NCBI GenBank assembly: GCA_016490735.1 | Contig: JAEMWC010000365.1 | Span: 27,501-91,500, forward strand | DNA length: 64,000 bases | Reading direction: 5' to 3' | Origin: Pachyseris speciosa | Lineage: Eukaryota; Cnidaria; Anthozoa; Scleractinia; Pachyseridae | Shown: in pieces, positions 10,761-21,879 of the stretch | Layout: each line of letters opens with the position of its first letter | Position numbering within the stretch: the stretch's first letter is position 1 | The notes under the pieces: generated by a model | What the model was told of the DNA's origin: nothing | Databases searched by the model: none | Seen by the model: the letters and a program-made list of their open reading frames with translations, nothing else | Made by a program: the position numbers and the translations under genes

Positions 10761-12615
10761 TTTCAGAAGTCGGAGGTTCTTCTCCGTGCCTTCAGATTTC
10801 TTCCCTTATGTTCTGTTGGCAAATAATGAAACTGGACTAAACTGTCAGCTTTCAAACACTCATTTATTGCAGGTTTTAAATAGCAGCTGCACACACTTTT
10901 TGAACTGCAACAGTCAACTGAATTGTAACAATATCTAGAAATCTCACCCACAGTATTTTCTTAATGCTAAAAAATTTAATACAAATGTGTAATGACCCAT
11001 TGCTAACCTAGAATCAGTCCATAGTAGTACATGTAACAAAACCTTTAATCAGACACTAACAATTTAACCAGACGTTTACATGGATGAAATTTGCAAGTGA
11101 AGCATATTCAGTAAGCACATCTTCCACTAATTTGGGTGCTGTCAGGATTTCATGATGGCGAAGAGGAAAATGTTTTGTTCATGAAGTCCTTTAACAGCAC
11201 ACTAAATATTGCATGAGTCAAACAATTCAATTATAAATTAGCCACTGAAGATCTTTAAGACATATTTTATTCTCAAAAATTACTCTTCAAATTTAAAGCT
11301 ACTCATTAAAAGTTTCTTAATGCAATGCTTGTATCAGTAACCATAACTTTTTTCCTGTCAGACATATATTGTACTATATACATAACAGAGTTATGCCCAA
11401 GAAATTAATTTTGCTTATGGCTGGTGGTAAGGACAAGACACTCTGAGAAAATTGTATTCAAAATACACGAAAACATCATCTATACATGTAAAACTAAAAC
11501 TGGAACTCAGCAAAGACTCAATGTATTAGTCATGTCCAAGGTACAGTGCACGTATGAACCCAAGTTTTGTTTACAAAACCTTTGGATCCTGAAACTTGAA
11601 TTTCAACTTTCAGAAATTTAGTATTTACTGATCTTGAAATGTTTTTAAAAACTACAACTGATTGTGCTGTAAAAGGATGCCACAGATTAAATTATCCTTT
11701 TTTAAATATACCTCACTGGCCTGATCTGCTAGACAAATCGTCTCTCGGAAGCTTTAAAGTGATTCAGGATTTCACAACCTATTTGCCACTATTCGTGCTT
11801 GTTCGCTACTATTCGCTCTTCACTATCTGCTATTTGCTGTTTGCTATTCGCGACTATTCACTATTCGGACACCCCTCTATTGCTGTTTATTTCCTTCAAA
11901 GAATTTGAAAACTTTATAAATCTTCAAGTTACATTAATTTTCTACACATTCATTTTAATCTGGCTACTAAAAGAAGATTTGATTTACATCAGAAAACAAT
12001 ACAGAGTGCTACCACATTTAGAATTCAAAGTGACGGGAAACTTAGCTTATTGAGATGTACTTAACAACTTGACTGTGAAGATGCAGTCCTGAGTTTCCAC
12101 AACAGCTGAGTTAAACATCTACATCAAAACAAAACATTATGTGGTAAGTTTAAATCAGTCTTCTTTGTGAGTTCAAGTGTTTTATTAATTTTGTCCTTTC
12201 ATAGTCAACAGTTCTGCTCTTAAATACTCAATGAAGTCATTTTCAACTTTATCATCATTTACAAATACAGTGTACATGTAGATTGTAGTTGTAAGTCAAG
12301 ATCATGTTATTCATGTACATACATTCAAACAAGACACGCATTGAGTGAATCAATCACCATGGAATTAAGAAGGCATTAGAGTGCTTGCACCACTCAAATT
12401 ATCTGCCATTTTGCTTAAAATTTAGAAATTATGCTATGAAGAGGCTGCAGAGTCTTAAACAAGCAAAAATGGCAGTCCAACAGCCTCAAGGGCTCAAATT
12501 TAGCTTGATGAAAATGACATGGTTGACCTAACCTGTACAAATGAAGACCCACTTTTCTAAGCCCATCTTTCACTAACATTCATATACGTGTAATTTGGGT
12601 TAAACTAAATCTTAC
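10761..12615. other. AT-rich interior of the transposon block; no gene recognised
   Basis: Low-complexity AT-rich DNA. One stretch (about 11785-11870) repeats CTATTCGC-type octamers. I found no exon with family resemblance, though the small exon at 12616-12661 points into this region on the minus strand. Confidence 0.4.
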
Positions 12616-12661
12616 CTGTTTCAAAAGGGTAGTGTTCTGCATCTTTGTCTTGAACAGCCAT
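12616..12661 (-). CDS. possible first exon of a third, leftward gene of the element
   Basis: An ATG at 12661 opens 15 codons (MAVQDKDAEHYPFET) closed by a good donor (ACAG, then GTAAGA). It sits just outside the inner inverted repeat and is divergent from the THAP gene, so the region around 12.75 kb could be a bidirectional promoter. No downstream exon was identified, and the exon is very short. Confidence 0.25.
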
Positions 12662-12749
12662 TTTAAGCTTAAAGGAAACCAAAGTCCAAAAGGAAACACT
12701 TGAAACAACCTTAAAAAGCTCGTGCAATCGTCGTTAACCGTTGCAATGT

Positions 12750-12814
12750 CCGTTGCAATTCGCGATACAAAAAAAGATGGCGCCACGTACGGAATTCTGG
12801 GTAGATCGACATGT
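12750..12814. repeat. left copy of the inner 65-bp inverted repeat, upstream of the THAP gene
   Basis: Nearly identical, inverted, to 16889-16953: both hold GATGGCGCCACGTACGGAAT and CTGGGTAGATCGACATGT. Weaker similarity (ATGTAAACAAA) extends to about 12826 and 16865. Each copy lies just upstream of one gene's start codon (12882 and 16863), so it could be an inner terminal repeat and a shared promoter at once. Confidence 0.8.
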
Positions 12815-12881
12815 CTAATGTAAACAAAGGCCGAGCGGAAACTCAAAGAAGTGCTCTTGGGTGACGGCAAGAGATTTTTAA

Positions 12882-14386
12882 ATGCCTTTCAAGTGCTCTG
12901 TTTATCTTTGTCCACACAAAAGCTGGCGACATAAAACCCTAACTTTCTTTAGCTTCCCGAAAGACCCAAAACGAAAACAAAAATGGGTCTCTGCTGTAAA
13001 AGCAAGAAGCCCAGACTACAAGTTCCAGGAAAACCATCGAGTATGTAGTGCGCACTTTCCCGGAGGACGACGGCCTTTTGCTGAAGATATTCCCTCGATA
13101 TTTCCCCGTAGAGAACAAGGAACTGGTTTGATTGTGTGGCCGGTGGACATCTCCTCTCTCCTCGATGTAGAAGGTCCAGAAGCCGCAGAATCATTGGTAA
13201 ACAAGGAGCAAAGTGCAGACGCCGGCCGATCGAGTGGTGGACATGACGAGTTTTCATCGAGCGATCAGCTCTCAGAGGAAACAAGAGGCGAAAACTCTGC
13301 CAGCAGCAGTTTTCAAAACGGCATATCAGCTCCAGAGAGTGCTTGTGAGTGCTATAAAGAAATCGAGGAGCTAAAGAGACGTTTGAGGGAGCTGGAGGAG
13401 CGTCGTGAGGTGGAGAGATTTGGCGTGAATTTATGGCGAGCGACTCAGATATCCGATTTTTCACGGGACTTCCGGACTACGACACTTTTCTTGCTCTTTA
13501 TAATTACGTCAAGCCTAGACCTGGATTTAGACTGAACTATTATAATAGTGCATCCACAAATGCCTCAAAGCATCCTTCGTATATTGTTTCTCGAGGGAGG
13601 CCAAGAGATCTGTGTGACATTGATGAGCTTTTTTTTAACAATGACAAGGTTACGCCTTGGTTTGTTAGAGAGAGACCTCGCAGACAGATTCAAGATCAAA
13701 CAGCAAGTAGTTTCACAGATTTTTGCCACTTGGATTGACCGTTTGTTTTACTCTTTGGGACTTTTAAGTTTTTTGAGTGACCGAGAAACCTTGAAGAACA
13801 ACCTACCAAAGTGTTTTAAATCAGGCTATGAGGATGTTTATTTAATTATTGACTGCACAGAGATTTTATTGAGAAGCCTTCCCAAGTCATTCAACAGAGC
13901 TGCACATGGTCTGAGTATAAAGGCCATAACACTGGAAAAGGTCTCATTGCTCTCTCACCTCTATTTCTGCCTGTCTTTGTATCTGACCTTTTTCCTGGAA
14001 GTAAATCGGATGAGGATATCCTGAAAGACAGTGGTATTCTTGCTTTGGCTCATCAGGGGGACAGATGGTTGGCAGACAAGGGATTCATGGTCCAGCACAT
14101 TCTTGATGCTTTTGGAGTCATCATAGAAACCCCAGCAAAACTGGCCAAAAATAAGCAGTTCACAGCAGAAGAAGACATTCACAATTGCAAAAATTCTCAA
14201 GTTCGTGTACATGTAGAGAGAGCCATTCAGAGGGTTAAAGTGTTCAGAATTCTTAAAGGGAATGTGCCTATTCGCTACCTACATTTGGTCTCAAAGCTGT
14301 GGAAAGTGTGTTGCTGGATGACAGCCTTTTTGCCACCCCTTGTAAGAGCCACTGGGGAGTTGCTAGAGGATGATAAGGAGGAGTGA
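12882..14386 (+). pseudogene. THAP-domain DDE transposase, frameshifted
   Basis: The first 217 codons hold a textbook THAP zinc finger: C5, C10, P26, W35, C55 and H58, then a PSIF-like box, an acidic and serine-rich linker, and a short coiled coil (EIEELKRRLRELEER). A DDE_Tnp_4-type nuclease follows but is split over frames: SDSDIRFFTGLPDYDTFLAL (from 13433), TRLRLGLLERDLADRF with an IIDCTEI aspartate, TWSEYKGHNTGKGL, VSDLFPGSKSDEDI, GDRWLADKGF and RVHVERAIQRVKVFRIL, ending at 14386. Frame changes lie near 13430, in the T8 run at about 13630-13637, and near 13905. All parts are collinear and the catalytic segments are recognisable, so this is a once-complete transposase with at least three indels, unless they are assembly errors. 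It would have bound the element ends through THAP and cut through the RNase H-like core. Confidence 0.8.
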
Positions 14387-14389
14387 TCA

Positions 14390-15369
14390 ATCTTGTCCCA
14401 CTCAGTACTTAGGACCCAGAGTTGGTCACTGGCTTTCTACAATATATTAACCTATGATTCCCTAAAAAGTCCCATCTTCTACCACATAGGGTATTTAACA
14501 GATTACCGCCTGACCCCCCTAGGCCTCTCGCTTACAGGGATTTTAGATAATTGGATAGCATCTGTTCTCCAGAAAACAACAATAAGACAAAAAGAGGAAT
14601 TCCTTCCCCTTCATGGTAGGGAAATTTTTATGAAATCATGCAATGCAAGTGATACAATAAGTTGGAGATATTTCTGAGGTTTCAAGTGGACAAACCGTGA
14701 AGATAAAACTTTGACACATTCTGTGAAGCTGAAATTTGCAAATATTTAATTTCAAATAAATATTTAATTTCAATTATTTAATTGACAATGGATATTTACA
14801 TGCAAATTTTGGTGAAATTTATTAAAATGCATTAATATAAAATTTATATATATTTATTCACAGAAGATTTGAGGAAAATTGTAAATACAAAATTCTAATT
14901 TATTCATTGAAGAATTATAAATGTACAGAAAACAATGCAATTTAATTGCATGTCATATTTACAGTACCGGAAAATATTGATCAAAATACATATATCCAAA
15001 TATTATTATAAGCTGCTGTTACAGACCTGACATCGTTAGGTATCTGGGCATTTAAATCACTGATCATAGAATAAGTCTATTGCAAGGGTGCTCTTTTTAA
15101 TTATGCCCTTTAACTGAACACGTAAATTCAATATACCTTACATTCTCCTGTACTGTAGAAAACAATGAAGAGATTGTATTTTGTAACCCATACTTTTTGA
15201 ACTTTGGTTCTTAAAAAATTTGTTCTTAAAAATAAAATAAAAAAAGGCATCCTTATAATCTCTTTACTGTAACATTAACAAGGAAGTCTAGACGTAAAAT
15301 GGATGGTGAGTGAGTGAGATTCCAGTACTGACTTTGAATAAGATTAACAGCAAACAAACTGTCACTTGC
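14390..15369. other. AT-rich spacer between the convergent transposon genes
   Basis: Holds the two 3' flanks. No exon seen; AT-rich with repeated ATTTAATTTCAA-like words near 14740-14800. Confidence 0.5.
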
Positions 15370-16863
15370 TCATGCATGGCCTGAATTTGCTCTAAAGCCA
15401 ATTTCAGGGCATGTACGAGCAAGTGAATTTGCTGTTTGTCTCATTCCAAGGAGAGCATTGAAATCTAGACTAGCAGGGTCAGACAAAACAGAAGTACACA
15501 TGGCCCGCTGTAAGTTAGAGAAGTGTTTTGGTTTTTCTTGCCTTTTATTTAAGATACAGTCCCAAACTTCAGCAAACTCCTTCCTGCCATAGAGCCCTAC
15601 CAATGCTGGGGCCTTAGATGATGTCACCTTCCCAATCCTCCCCTTGTACCATGCTTGAGATCTCTGTGCTGGTGTGTTTTTTTTTTTATTTTGTATGGAT
15701 GGTTGCTCAGGTTGCTGTGTTTTAGGGCGGGAAAGACAGAGGACTTTTTTCACCAATTGAGAGCATTTAGATTGAGCCAAATCTTGTCTGAAGGCTTCCA
15801 CACGCTCAAAGTCAACAAGTGGCTCCCCTGGGGGTGTGGCACTGTAGTTTTCAGACATCTCTTCGGGCCCTTTCCTTTTTCTGCCCCCTACATTGTCATG
15901 GGTCAGTAAGTGTTTCTCAACTTTGATCTCATGAAGTGGCTGTTTTTTCATTGCTTCCTTTTCAGGATCTTGCTGAACCCTTAAGGAGGGTATTCCCCAC
16001 TGTTGTCTGATGTCTGTGCAGCTCAGAGAAGCAGGAAGTTTTGCAGCTCCAGACATTTTAGCCTCCACTAGTTTATAACAAAGAGCTGCAACGTGCTTGC
16101 AGTAGCCACGCTTTCCAGCTGCACAAGTTCTGTCTTGTGCAGCTAACATCACACCAGTAGAGAGCCTGAATACAACAATACAAGAATATATGCCACTTCC
16201 AGATGATATCCCCTTGGCTTGTGTCATGGCTGGCCGAGTGGATCCCTCTAACAAGAACATGTCACACTCTTTAACAACATTTACTCGTAGAGGTTTTCCC
16301 GATGTCTCAAAATTTTTAGTTTTGGAGAAAGCATAGCCTTCAGTTATGTGGCGGTTGTCGTTGACATTTTGAAAAAAATTCTCCACCACAGAATGCGTAG
16401 TGTTCGGGATATCTTTAATTGACGCCGTCCAGTTGTTCGGGGGAATGGCGTTTCCTGCAAGAAAGATTCCAATCAATCGCTCTTCACTGCTCAAGCTCTC
16501 TTTCCGGGTTTCCTTGTCAACTTCTCCTTCTGGATCCCTGAGCATCAGCTTGTCCCAGCCCCATTTGATGTAGGTGGAGACTCTTTAGAAATAACGTGAC
16601 CAATAAACACGTTAAATCACTATTTTTATGTCGACAATCAATCGAAGCTATCGCAACATTTGCAGCACCAAAAAGTTACGCAATTTAAACTTACTTGTTT
16701 TTAGATCTTTCAAAGACAATTGGCTCAGGTGCATGGCAGTTCGACATTTCAGCCACCTTTCCGCTTCTGCTCTACTCATATTATCGATATTTTTCACCAG
16801 TTTTGCACCAGGAATCTTGCCTTCTTCGAGCGATACGCCGTGGTCGCGTTGACTTTCCGCCAT
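15370..16863 (-). pseudogene. SWIM zinc-finger / YqaJ-nuclease-like protein of the ISL2EU-type element, C-terminus cut short
   Basis: Exon 1 (16695-16863) starts MAESQRDHGVSLEEG and ends ACAA before GTAAGT in phase 1. Exon 2 (15370-16580) begins TC after a TTCTAAAGAG acceptor and continues ISTYIKWGWDKL in frame. Mid-protein, TCAAGKRGYCKHVAALCYKL matches a SWIM-type finger (C-x-C-xn-C-x-H), although the first cysteine is not obvious. Further on, RSQAWYKGRIGKVTSSKAPA and HFSNLQR match the start of a YqaJ-type exonuclease domain. After SNLQR the sequence departs from the family, and the stop arrives about 45 residues later, before any recognisable catalytic acidic/lysine core. The 3' end also carries a local inverted duplication (near 15355-15430). 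It is probably truncated; a missed intron at SNLQR is the alternative. Confidence 0.65.
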
Positions 16864-16888
16864 GTTTGTTTACATGACCTTGGGCCAA

Positions 16889-16953
16889 ACATGTCGATCT
16901 ACCCAGAATTCCGTACGTGGCGCCATCTTTTTTGTATCTCGAATTGCAATCCG
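16889..16953. repeat. right copy of the inner 65-bp inverted repeat, upstream of the YqaJ-like gene
   Basis: Inverted partner of 12750-12814, 26 bp from the start codon at 16863. The ATG context (ACAAACATGG) is favourable. Confidence 0.8.
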
Positions 16954-17139
16954 TTGGAATCGCTTCTTTGAGCTTGCGCCCTAGTGTAGCTGCTGACCAA
17001 AAAGGCTTATTCATTCCCAGTCTCCCCTGAAATCCAAGATGGCTGCTTGTCCCGCCAAGAGGAGGCCAGCAATCATTTGATTGTATCAGTGATGACTTGG
17101 AACTGATTGTCCTAACTTAAAAAGTGTGTTATAAAAAAC

Positions 17140-17419
17140 TTGTGGTTTGGTGGAAAGCAATTTTGGTGGAAAGCAACCTTCTTGGGGCCAAATCGGATTT
17201 CTTGTCTGGGCCTTCCAAGGGCTGAATTGAGAGAAAGTACCGAAATAGCTTTTAGTGGAGCCGATTCAAACATTAGAAGGGCCCAATCGGTACTATGGAG
17301 AACTGTTTGGGCTCTTTTTGTCTAAAATGGCTCAACACGGGTCAAAATGGCCCTCGAGACATTGGGGCCAATTTGGCCTTTGGAGCCGATTTGGCTCACA
17401 ATCTTTTCATTTTACAGTG
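17140..17419. repeat. right modular inverted arm (GGGGCCAA words)
   Basis: Mirror of 10478-10760: repeated GGGGCCAA, GGAGCCGATTTGGCTC and GGGCCCAATCGG words, ending CTTTTCATTTTACAGTG at 17419. No coding potential. Confidence 0.65.
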
Positions 17420-17864
17420 CAACAGCTCTGCATGTGCGTTTTACATTTTGGTACATTTCTTTGCTGTCCTCTGCAAAACAACAACGTGAAATGACCATAT
17501 TTTAGGTTTTGACGAGAGTGTGAGCACATGGTGGCAAATTTTTCTTTCTTTTTCTTTACTTTAACGCCGTGCATAGAAACTTAGTTCCTGGATAGTTCAC
17601 TGACATTTTACAAGTTGGAAAAATTGCAATAATCGCGAAAGTGCTCCGATAGCGAGAGGTTATTTGAAATGACGTTTTCGTTGCCGTCCTCGTTTCTTAA
17701 ACTCCTGAATATCACTGGATGGCGTTACCGAAGAAAACCGAAAATAATACAAAATATAGCATTCTTACCTTTACTCTAATGTCTCTTGGTGTGTCCTGGC
17801 TGCTTTAAAGGCCATTTTTCTACCTAAATAACTGTCCACTATAATTATCTCTTATAGTGGACAG

Positions 17865-18295
17865 TACTTCGGATCGGGGTGAAAATGAAACAGTTTTACA
17901 GTCTGGGGCTTTCCCCGAATGGATGACTAAAATCGAAAGGAAATGCCAAACACCGAATCAATCAAGAATAACACTTGAGGCTACTTTGACACGGTACCTT
18001 TTGATTATGCAACGCACTTGAAGAAACCATAAAATAAAGATAAATACCATGTAATTGTGACATACTCTAGATATATACCACAAATATCTACAGCTTCAAA
18101 TCCGTAAATAACCCCACATCTCACATACTACGATTGGGCAACTTGTGAGATTTACGACCGGAAGTCGTATTGTGTGTTCCCTGTTCCTCAGGCTGGGGAT
18201 TTCCCCGAATGGAAGAATGAAATCGAAAGTAAATGTCAATCACCGAATCACTTAAGAATATTAAATGCGTGAGGCTACGTTTACACAGTACCAGG
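17865..18295. repeat. direct repeat pair inside the right flank of the transposon block
   Basis: 17908-18000 and 18190-18295 share CTGGGG-TTTCCCCGAATGGA, AATCGAAAG-AAATG, CACCGAATCA and GAGGCTAC-TT-ACAC-GTACC in the same orientation, about 280 bp apart. The outer inverted arm (18003-18140) lies between the two copies. Confidence 0.6.
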
Positions 18296-18584
18296 CGAAT
18301 ATTCACAATGGAAGCGAACATTTAATATAACCGATCGAAAAGTCGTACGTTTTGGCGTTTTGTTCACACAGACAGTGCTACCACGAAAAATCAACTTTGA
18401 ACTGCTACGCAGTTCCATGTAAACGAAACGCTTAAACGTACGACTTCAGTATCGCGTTAACGTAGTCTGTTGAATCACCAAAATAAGAATTAATGGAACT
18501 TAACTACGATTGATACTTTCCTAGCGAAAATGATAGTATGGCAGTTCTACCTAATGTTGCTTTTTGAGTTCGCCTACAATCAAC

Positions 18585-18900
18585 AGCGAGCGGACGAGCG
18601 ACGAGCGACGAGCGACAAGCATGAGAGCTCGTGCGAGTATTTACATCACTAGAATCAAACTACTAGATTTATGGTTACTAAGAAGGGAGAACATGTAAAG
18701 CCAAACACTCACGTGCAAATACCTTGAAGAAGACTGATGGAAATTGCTGTGTCATGCTATGTTTTCCTATGTTTGTCTTCACTAACTCAACCACGAGAGA
18801 AATAAGATCCCGGTCTGTCTGGGTACGAGTTTGTTGGCGTGTCGACTGGGGCTCGTGAGCCCAATTTAGCATCGACCGCTATGACATCACTAGCTAAAAG
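18585..18900 (-). repeat. dispersed repeat with an exon-like segment, copy 1
   Basis: Homologous along its length to 33225-33510: GAGCGACGAGCGACAAGC, GAGAGCTC, TATTTACATCACT-G-ATCAAACTA, then CAAACACTCAC. On the minus strand both copies encode a peptide like KHSMTQQFPSVFFKVFAR ending at a GTGAGTGTTTG donor. It looks like a duplicated 5' exon of an unknown gene, or part of a mobile element. Confidence 0.5.
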
Positions 18901-19077
18901 TAAACCCTTGATGGGATCACATAAAACTTTACCCCTCACGGAAGGGGATCCACCCTCCTATGTCCATAACCCCCGAAATTTTACGAAATGCGCAGAGTAT
19001 TTTACCTTGAAAAACTGCTGTTTCCTGAAAACGCGGGCTTCTTTCGTTACTTGTTTACGACGAAAGTTGCGAAAAAA

Positions 19078-21026
19078 ATGTCAATGGGGCGAAGAAAATT
19101 TATCGGCAGGCAGTTTTCTGGTAAATATCAGCCGGCGAAGAAAATAAAAACAGAAGAGAAAACAAACGAAAACAGTTCAAGTGTTGGTGGTAAGGTTTCA
19201 GCAACAGCAACTCCAGAAAGTGTTTTTATCAAGTTTGCAAGCGAGATTGAGAGGATCGACAAACTCTCTCGTGAATGTAAACGACTAACAGCAGAAAACA
19301 CAGGACTTCGAAAAAGTATAGATAAGCGTTGGTTAAGGAAAAAATGGGTAAATCATAGTTAGTAGAGGAGTCTCCTCTACTAACTATGGGTGAATGTATA
19401 ATTCAAGTCAGTTTTTTAATTGGCATACTTATTATCACGGCTGCTTTGAGTGGGCTTCCAAACACGGAAAATGTAAACAAACGCAAATGCAACGGATCTG
19501 TTTTTGACGTGAAACAACTAACCCGCATCCGGCCTGTTTATTCATTTTCAGTGCAGATATAATGCCTTTTAAAGCTTTATAAGCTTACGGTTAAAGGTTA
19601 AGTTAAACTGGGCCACACAACGAACATTCATTGACATTTGAGTAAGACAACGTTGAATATTTCATAATGTCACGAAGAAAAGCCACGGAACTTGTGAAAA
19701 TCCTTTGTACACTTTTGCGGGTAGCTAGCGGGGTGAAAAACGTTAGTGCATTCTCCTTAAAAGGGGGTAAAAGAAGAAACTTTTACTTTAGAGATACTGA
19801 AAGAGACACCTTAAAACTTACTACAAAGTATGTTTAATTGACCGCTGTAAAACCGTCGTTATAATTTCGCAGCTGTTAATCCCGTGTTAATTCGGTCAGG
19901 TGAATTGTGCATCCAGACTTTGCTTTTATTTTGGACACTAAATAATGTAGCAGAGCTGAAAGAAACAAACCATTTTAGATATATGCCAACACAAAAATTC
20001 AGTTATCTCAAAGCAACATTACCCGAAGGTAAAATACACACGTGAAAAACACTTTAAATGGCACAGTATCCGACCTTGTGCGGACCGCTGTGGGGTCAGC
20101 CTATTTGATCAAAATTACCGCGAGGTACCGAGAATATTCAAGTCTTTGTCGTCCTTCTTATCTCGAGTTCAATCTAGTTTTAATTCTTCGACTTTTCATA
20201 CCTTTCTCTAGTTAAATTTAAGCTTATTGGTGGACAAAACTCTTGCTGAGAAAACTGTGTATATGCCTTTCCACTTGACAAAAAAACACCAATGTTCTCG
20301 ACAGTAATAAAAAAAGTAACATTCACAGGTGTAAATGAAAACACAATCAATAAATAAAGTACCAACATCTAAATGTAGAACTGAAAGTTTAAGGTTCAGA
20401 CTTTTCAAAATATGAATTAAATGAAATAATTTGTTTTCAAAGCCAAATGTCAATAATTTTTTTTGTGACTTTTCCCCTTGTTTTCAGTATTTGTACAGAG
20501 AAGGTTCAGTGATTTGAAGAAAGAGACTCTGACCCTACAAAAACAAGTTACAAAACAAGACAAACTTTTGAACACCACATCCTTGAAGAAAAACAACATC
20601 ATCAAAAAATTAATGGGGACAAAAGCTGTTGCAACAAAACTGAAAGACCAACTCAAACAAAGAGAAGTTTTAAAGAGTTATTCCCTTGTGGATACATTTG
20701 CCCAAGGCAAAAATGGAGCAAATCATAGGAGTGCAATGTTCATGGCTTGCATTAGATATTTACAACATGCATGTTGGTTATCTAACCAAAAGGCACCAAT
20801 TGCATTACATTTAATTTTCAGTATTTTATTTAATTGTAGTCCCCCTACAAATCTGATTGTTTCCCCTACTAATTTGTCAGACTGGAATGTTCTTTTAGGG
20901 GAGGCAGACAAATTAATTCTGTGTAAGAGGTTTGTAAACAGCAAATATGAACCCATGGTCCCAGTTTCAGTAGGCAGAAATCACATGACTCATGCTACAA
21001 GAAAACCTGAATATCAAGATGTGTGA
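19078..21026 (+). CDS. unrecognised two-exon coiled-coil protein
   Basis: Exon 1 (19078-19327) starts MSMGRRKFIGRQFSGKYQPA, is basic, then Ser/Glu rich, and ends with a heptad stretch (EIERIDKLSRECKRLTAENT). The donor AAGC, then GTTGGT, is weak and ends in phase 1. Exon 2 (20488-21026) opens TA after a strong acceptor (CCCCTTGTTTTCAG), so the frames agree and the coiled coil continues (FSDLKKETLTLQKQVTKQ, KLKDQLKQREVL). The product would be about 263 residues, ending KPEYQDV. I do not recognise a family. The continuous coiled coil across the splice and the phase match are the support. The last 90 residues are lower quality and may be read-through past a real donor. It may belong to a mobile element. 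Confidence 0.45.
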
Positions 21027-21039
21027 GAAAATGTTGTCA

Positions 21040-21870
21040 TCAAGTCATCAAAGGACTCACTTTTATTTCATTGAAATACAGCAAAACACACACAGCCTAT
21101 GTTTACTCCTAGTAGCATGAGCCCTTGATAGTTTAAGTGAATATTTGAGGATAAATTATCCTAATTAAACCAGAGATATTGTCTTTAGGTGCTGTTTTCG
21201 AATAATTTTTGGTGTAAGATAAATGAAATGCACTCTTAGTGACAGGAAAATTTTTAGCCCTTAATTGTAAAGTAAAGGAAAAAAAAGAGTTATTTATTAC
21301 AAGTGAAATTAACCAAAAAAATGGACACAGCTTTCAAATATTCAGGCTTTAATTGTGAAGTTGATGTCAGTTGTAAATAGTAGCAGGTACCAGAAACTGG
21401 GAACAATTTTACTTGGTGTTACCAGTATTAAGAATTAAATGCTTGACAGTTAATTAACAGTATGTATTTTTTAAAGGAGCACTGTCACCGGTATTTTTGC
21501 TGTTTTTGGTTCAATTCTGCCAAAATTACTGCCTTTTTCCTGTTATCGTGCAAAAAATGCTCCTACAGAATGAGCAATATGAATTCCAATGAAATTTTAG
21601 CAGGGAGAGCTAACCATAATAATGTTTTGGTGATTTTTCAATGCATCGCTTGAAATTTATTTTGAAAAAACTGGCAAGTTTTTTCAAATTTCAATCCATT
21701 TCCATCCTCGTCATCTTATAAGGAATACAGGAGTTTATAGTGTCAATGCAATACTAATGTCGTTGGCAACAAAACTAGACCATTATTTTAAGGTTTCCAT
21801 TGATGCATTGACAGTTTTAAGCCTTTTAAAGTGATGGTACAATAGCGTGACACTGTTAGATTTATGCCCG
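21040..21870. other. no gene recognised
   Basis: AT-rich. A GAGCACTGTCACC-like word near 21478 and GCGTGACACTGTT near 21846 could be the ends of a small, worn inverted-repeat element; too diverged to call. Confidence 0.35.
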
Positions 21871-21879
21871 TCATTGATT

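Larger units (their letters stand above)
10163..18140. mobile_element. nested inverted-symmetric DNA transposon block, ISL2EU-like
   Basis: Three levels of inverted symmetry occur in matching order. Outer arms: 10163-10310 against 18003-18140, both holding GGGGTTATTTACGGATTTGA and TATCTTTATTTTATGGTTTC. Second pair: TTTAAGAAACGAGGACGG at about 10410 and 17690. Third pair: the modular arms at 10478-10760 and 17140-17419, ending CACTGTAAAATGAAAAG. A fourth, inner 65-bp pair (12750-12814 and 16889-16953) abuts the two genes. The genes are a THAP/DDE_Tnp_4 transposase (plus) and a SWIM/YqaJ-like protein (minus), convergent. A THAP transposase paired with a YqaJ-type nuclease is the combination I associate with ISL2EU elements. 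Which pair marks the true transposon ends is unresolved. Confidence 0.65.
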
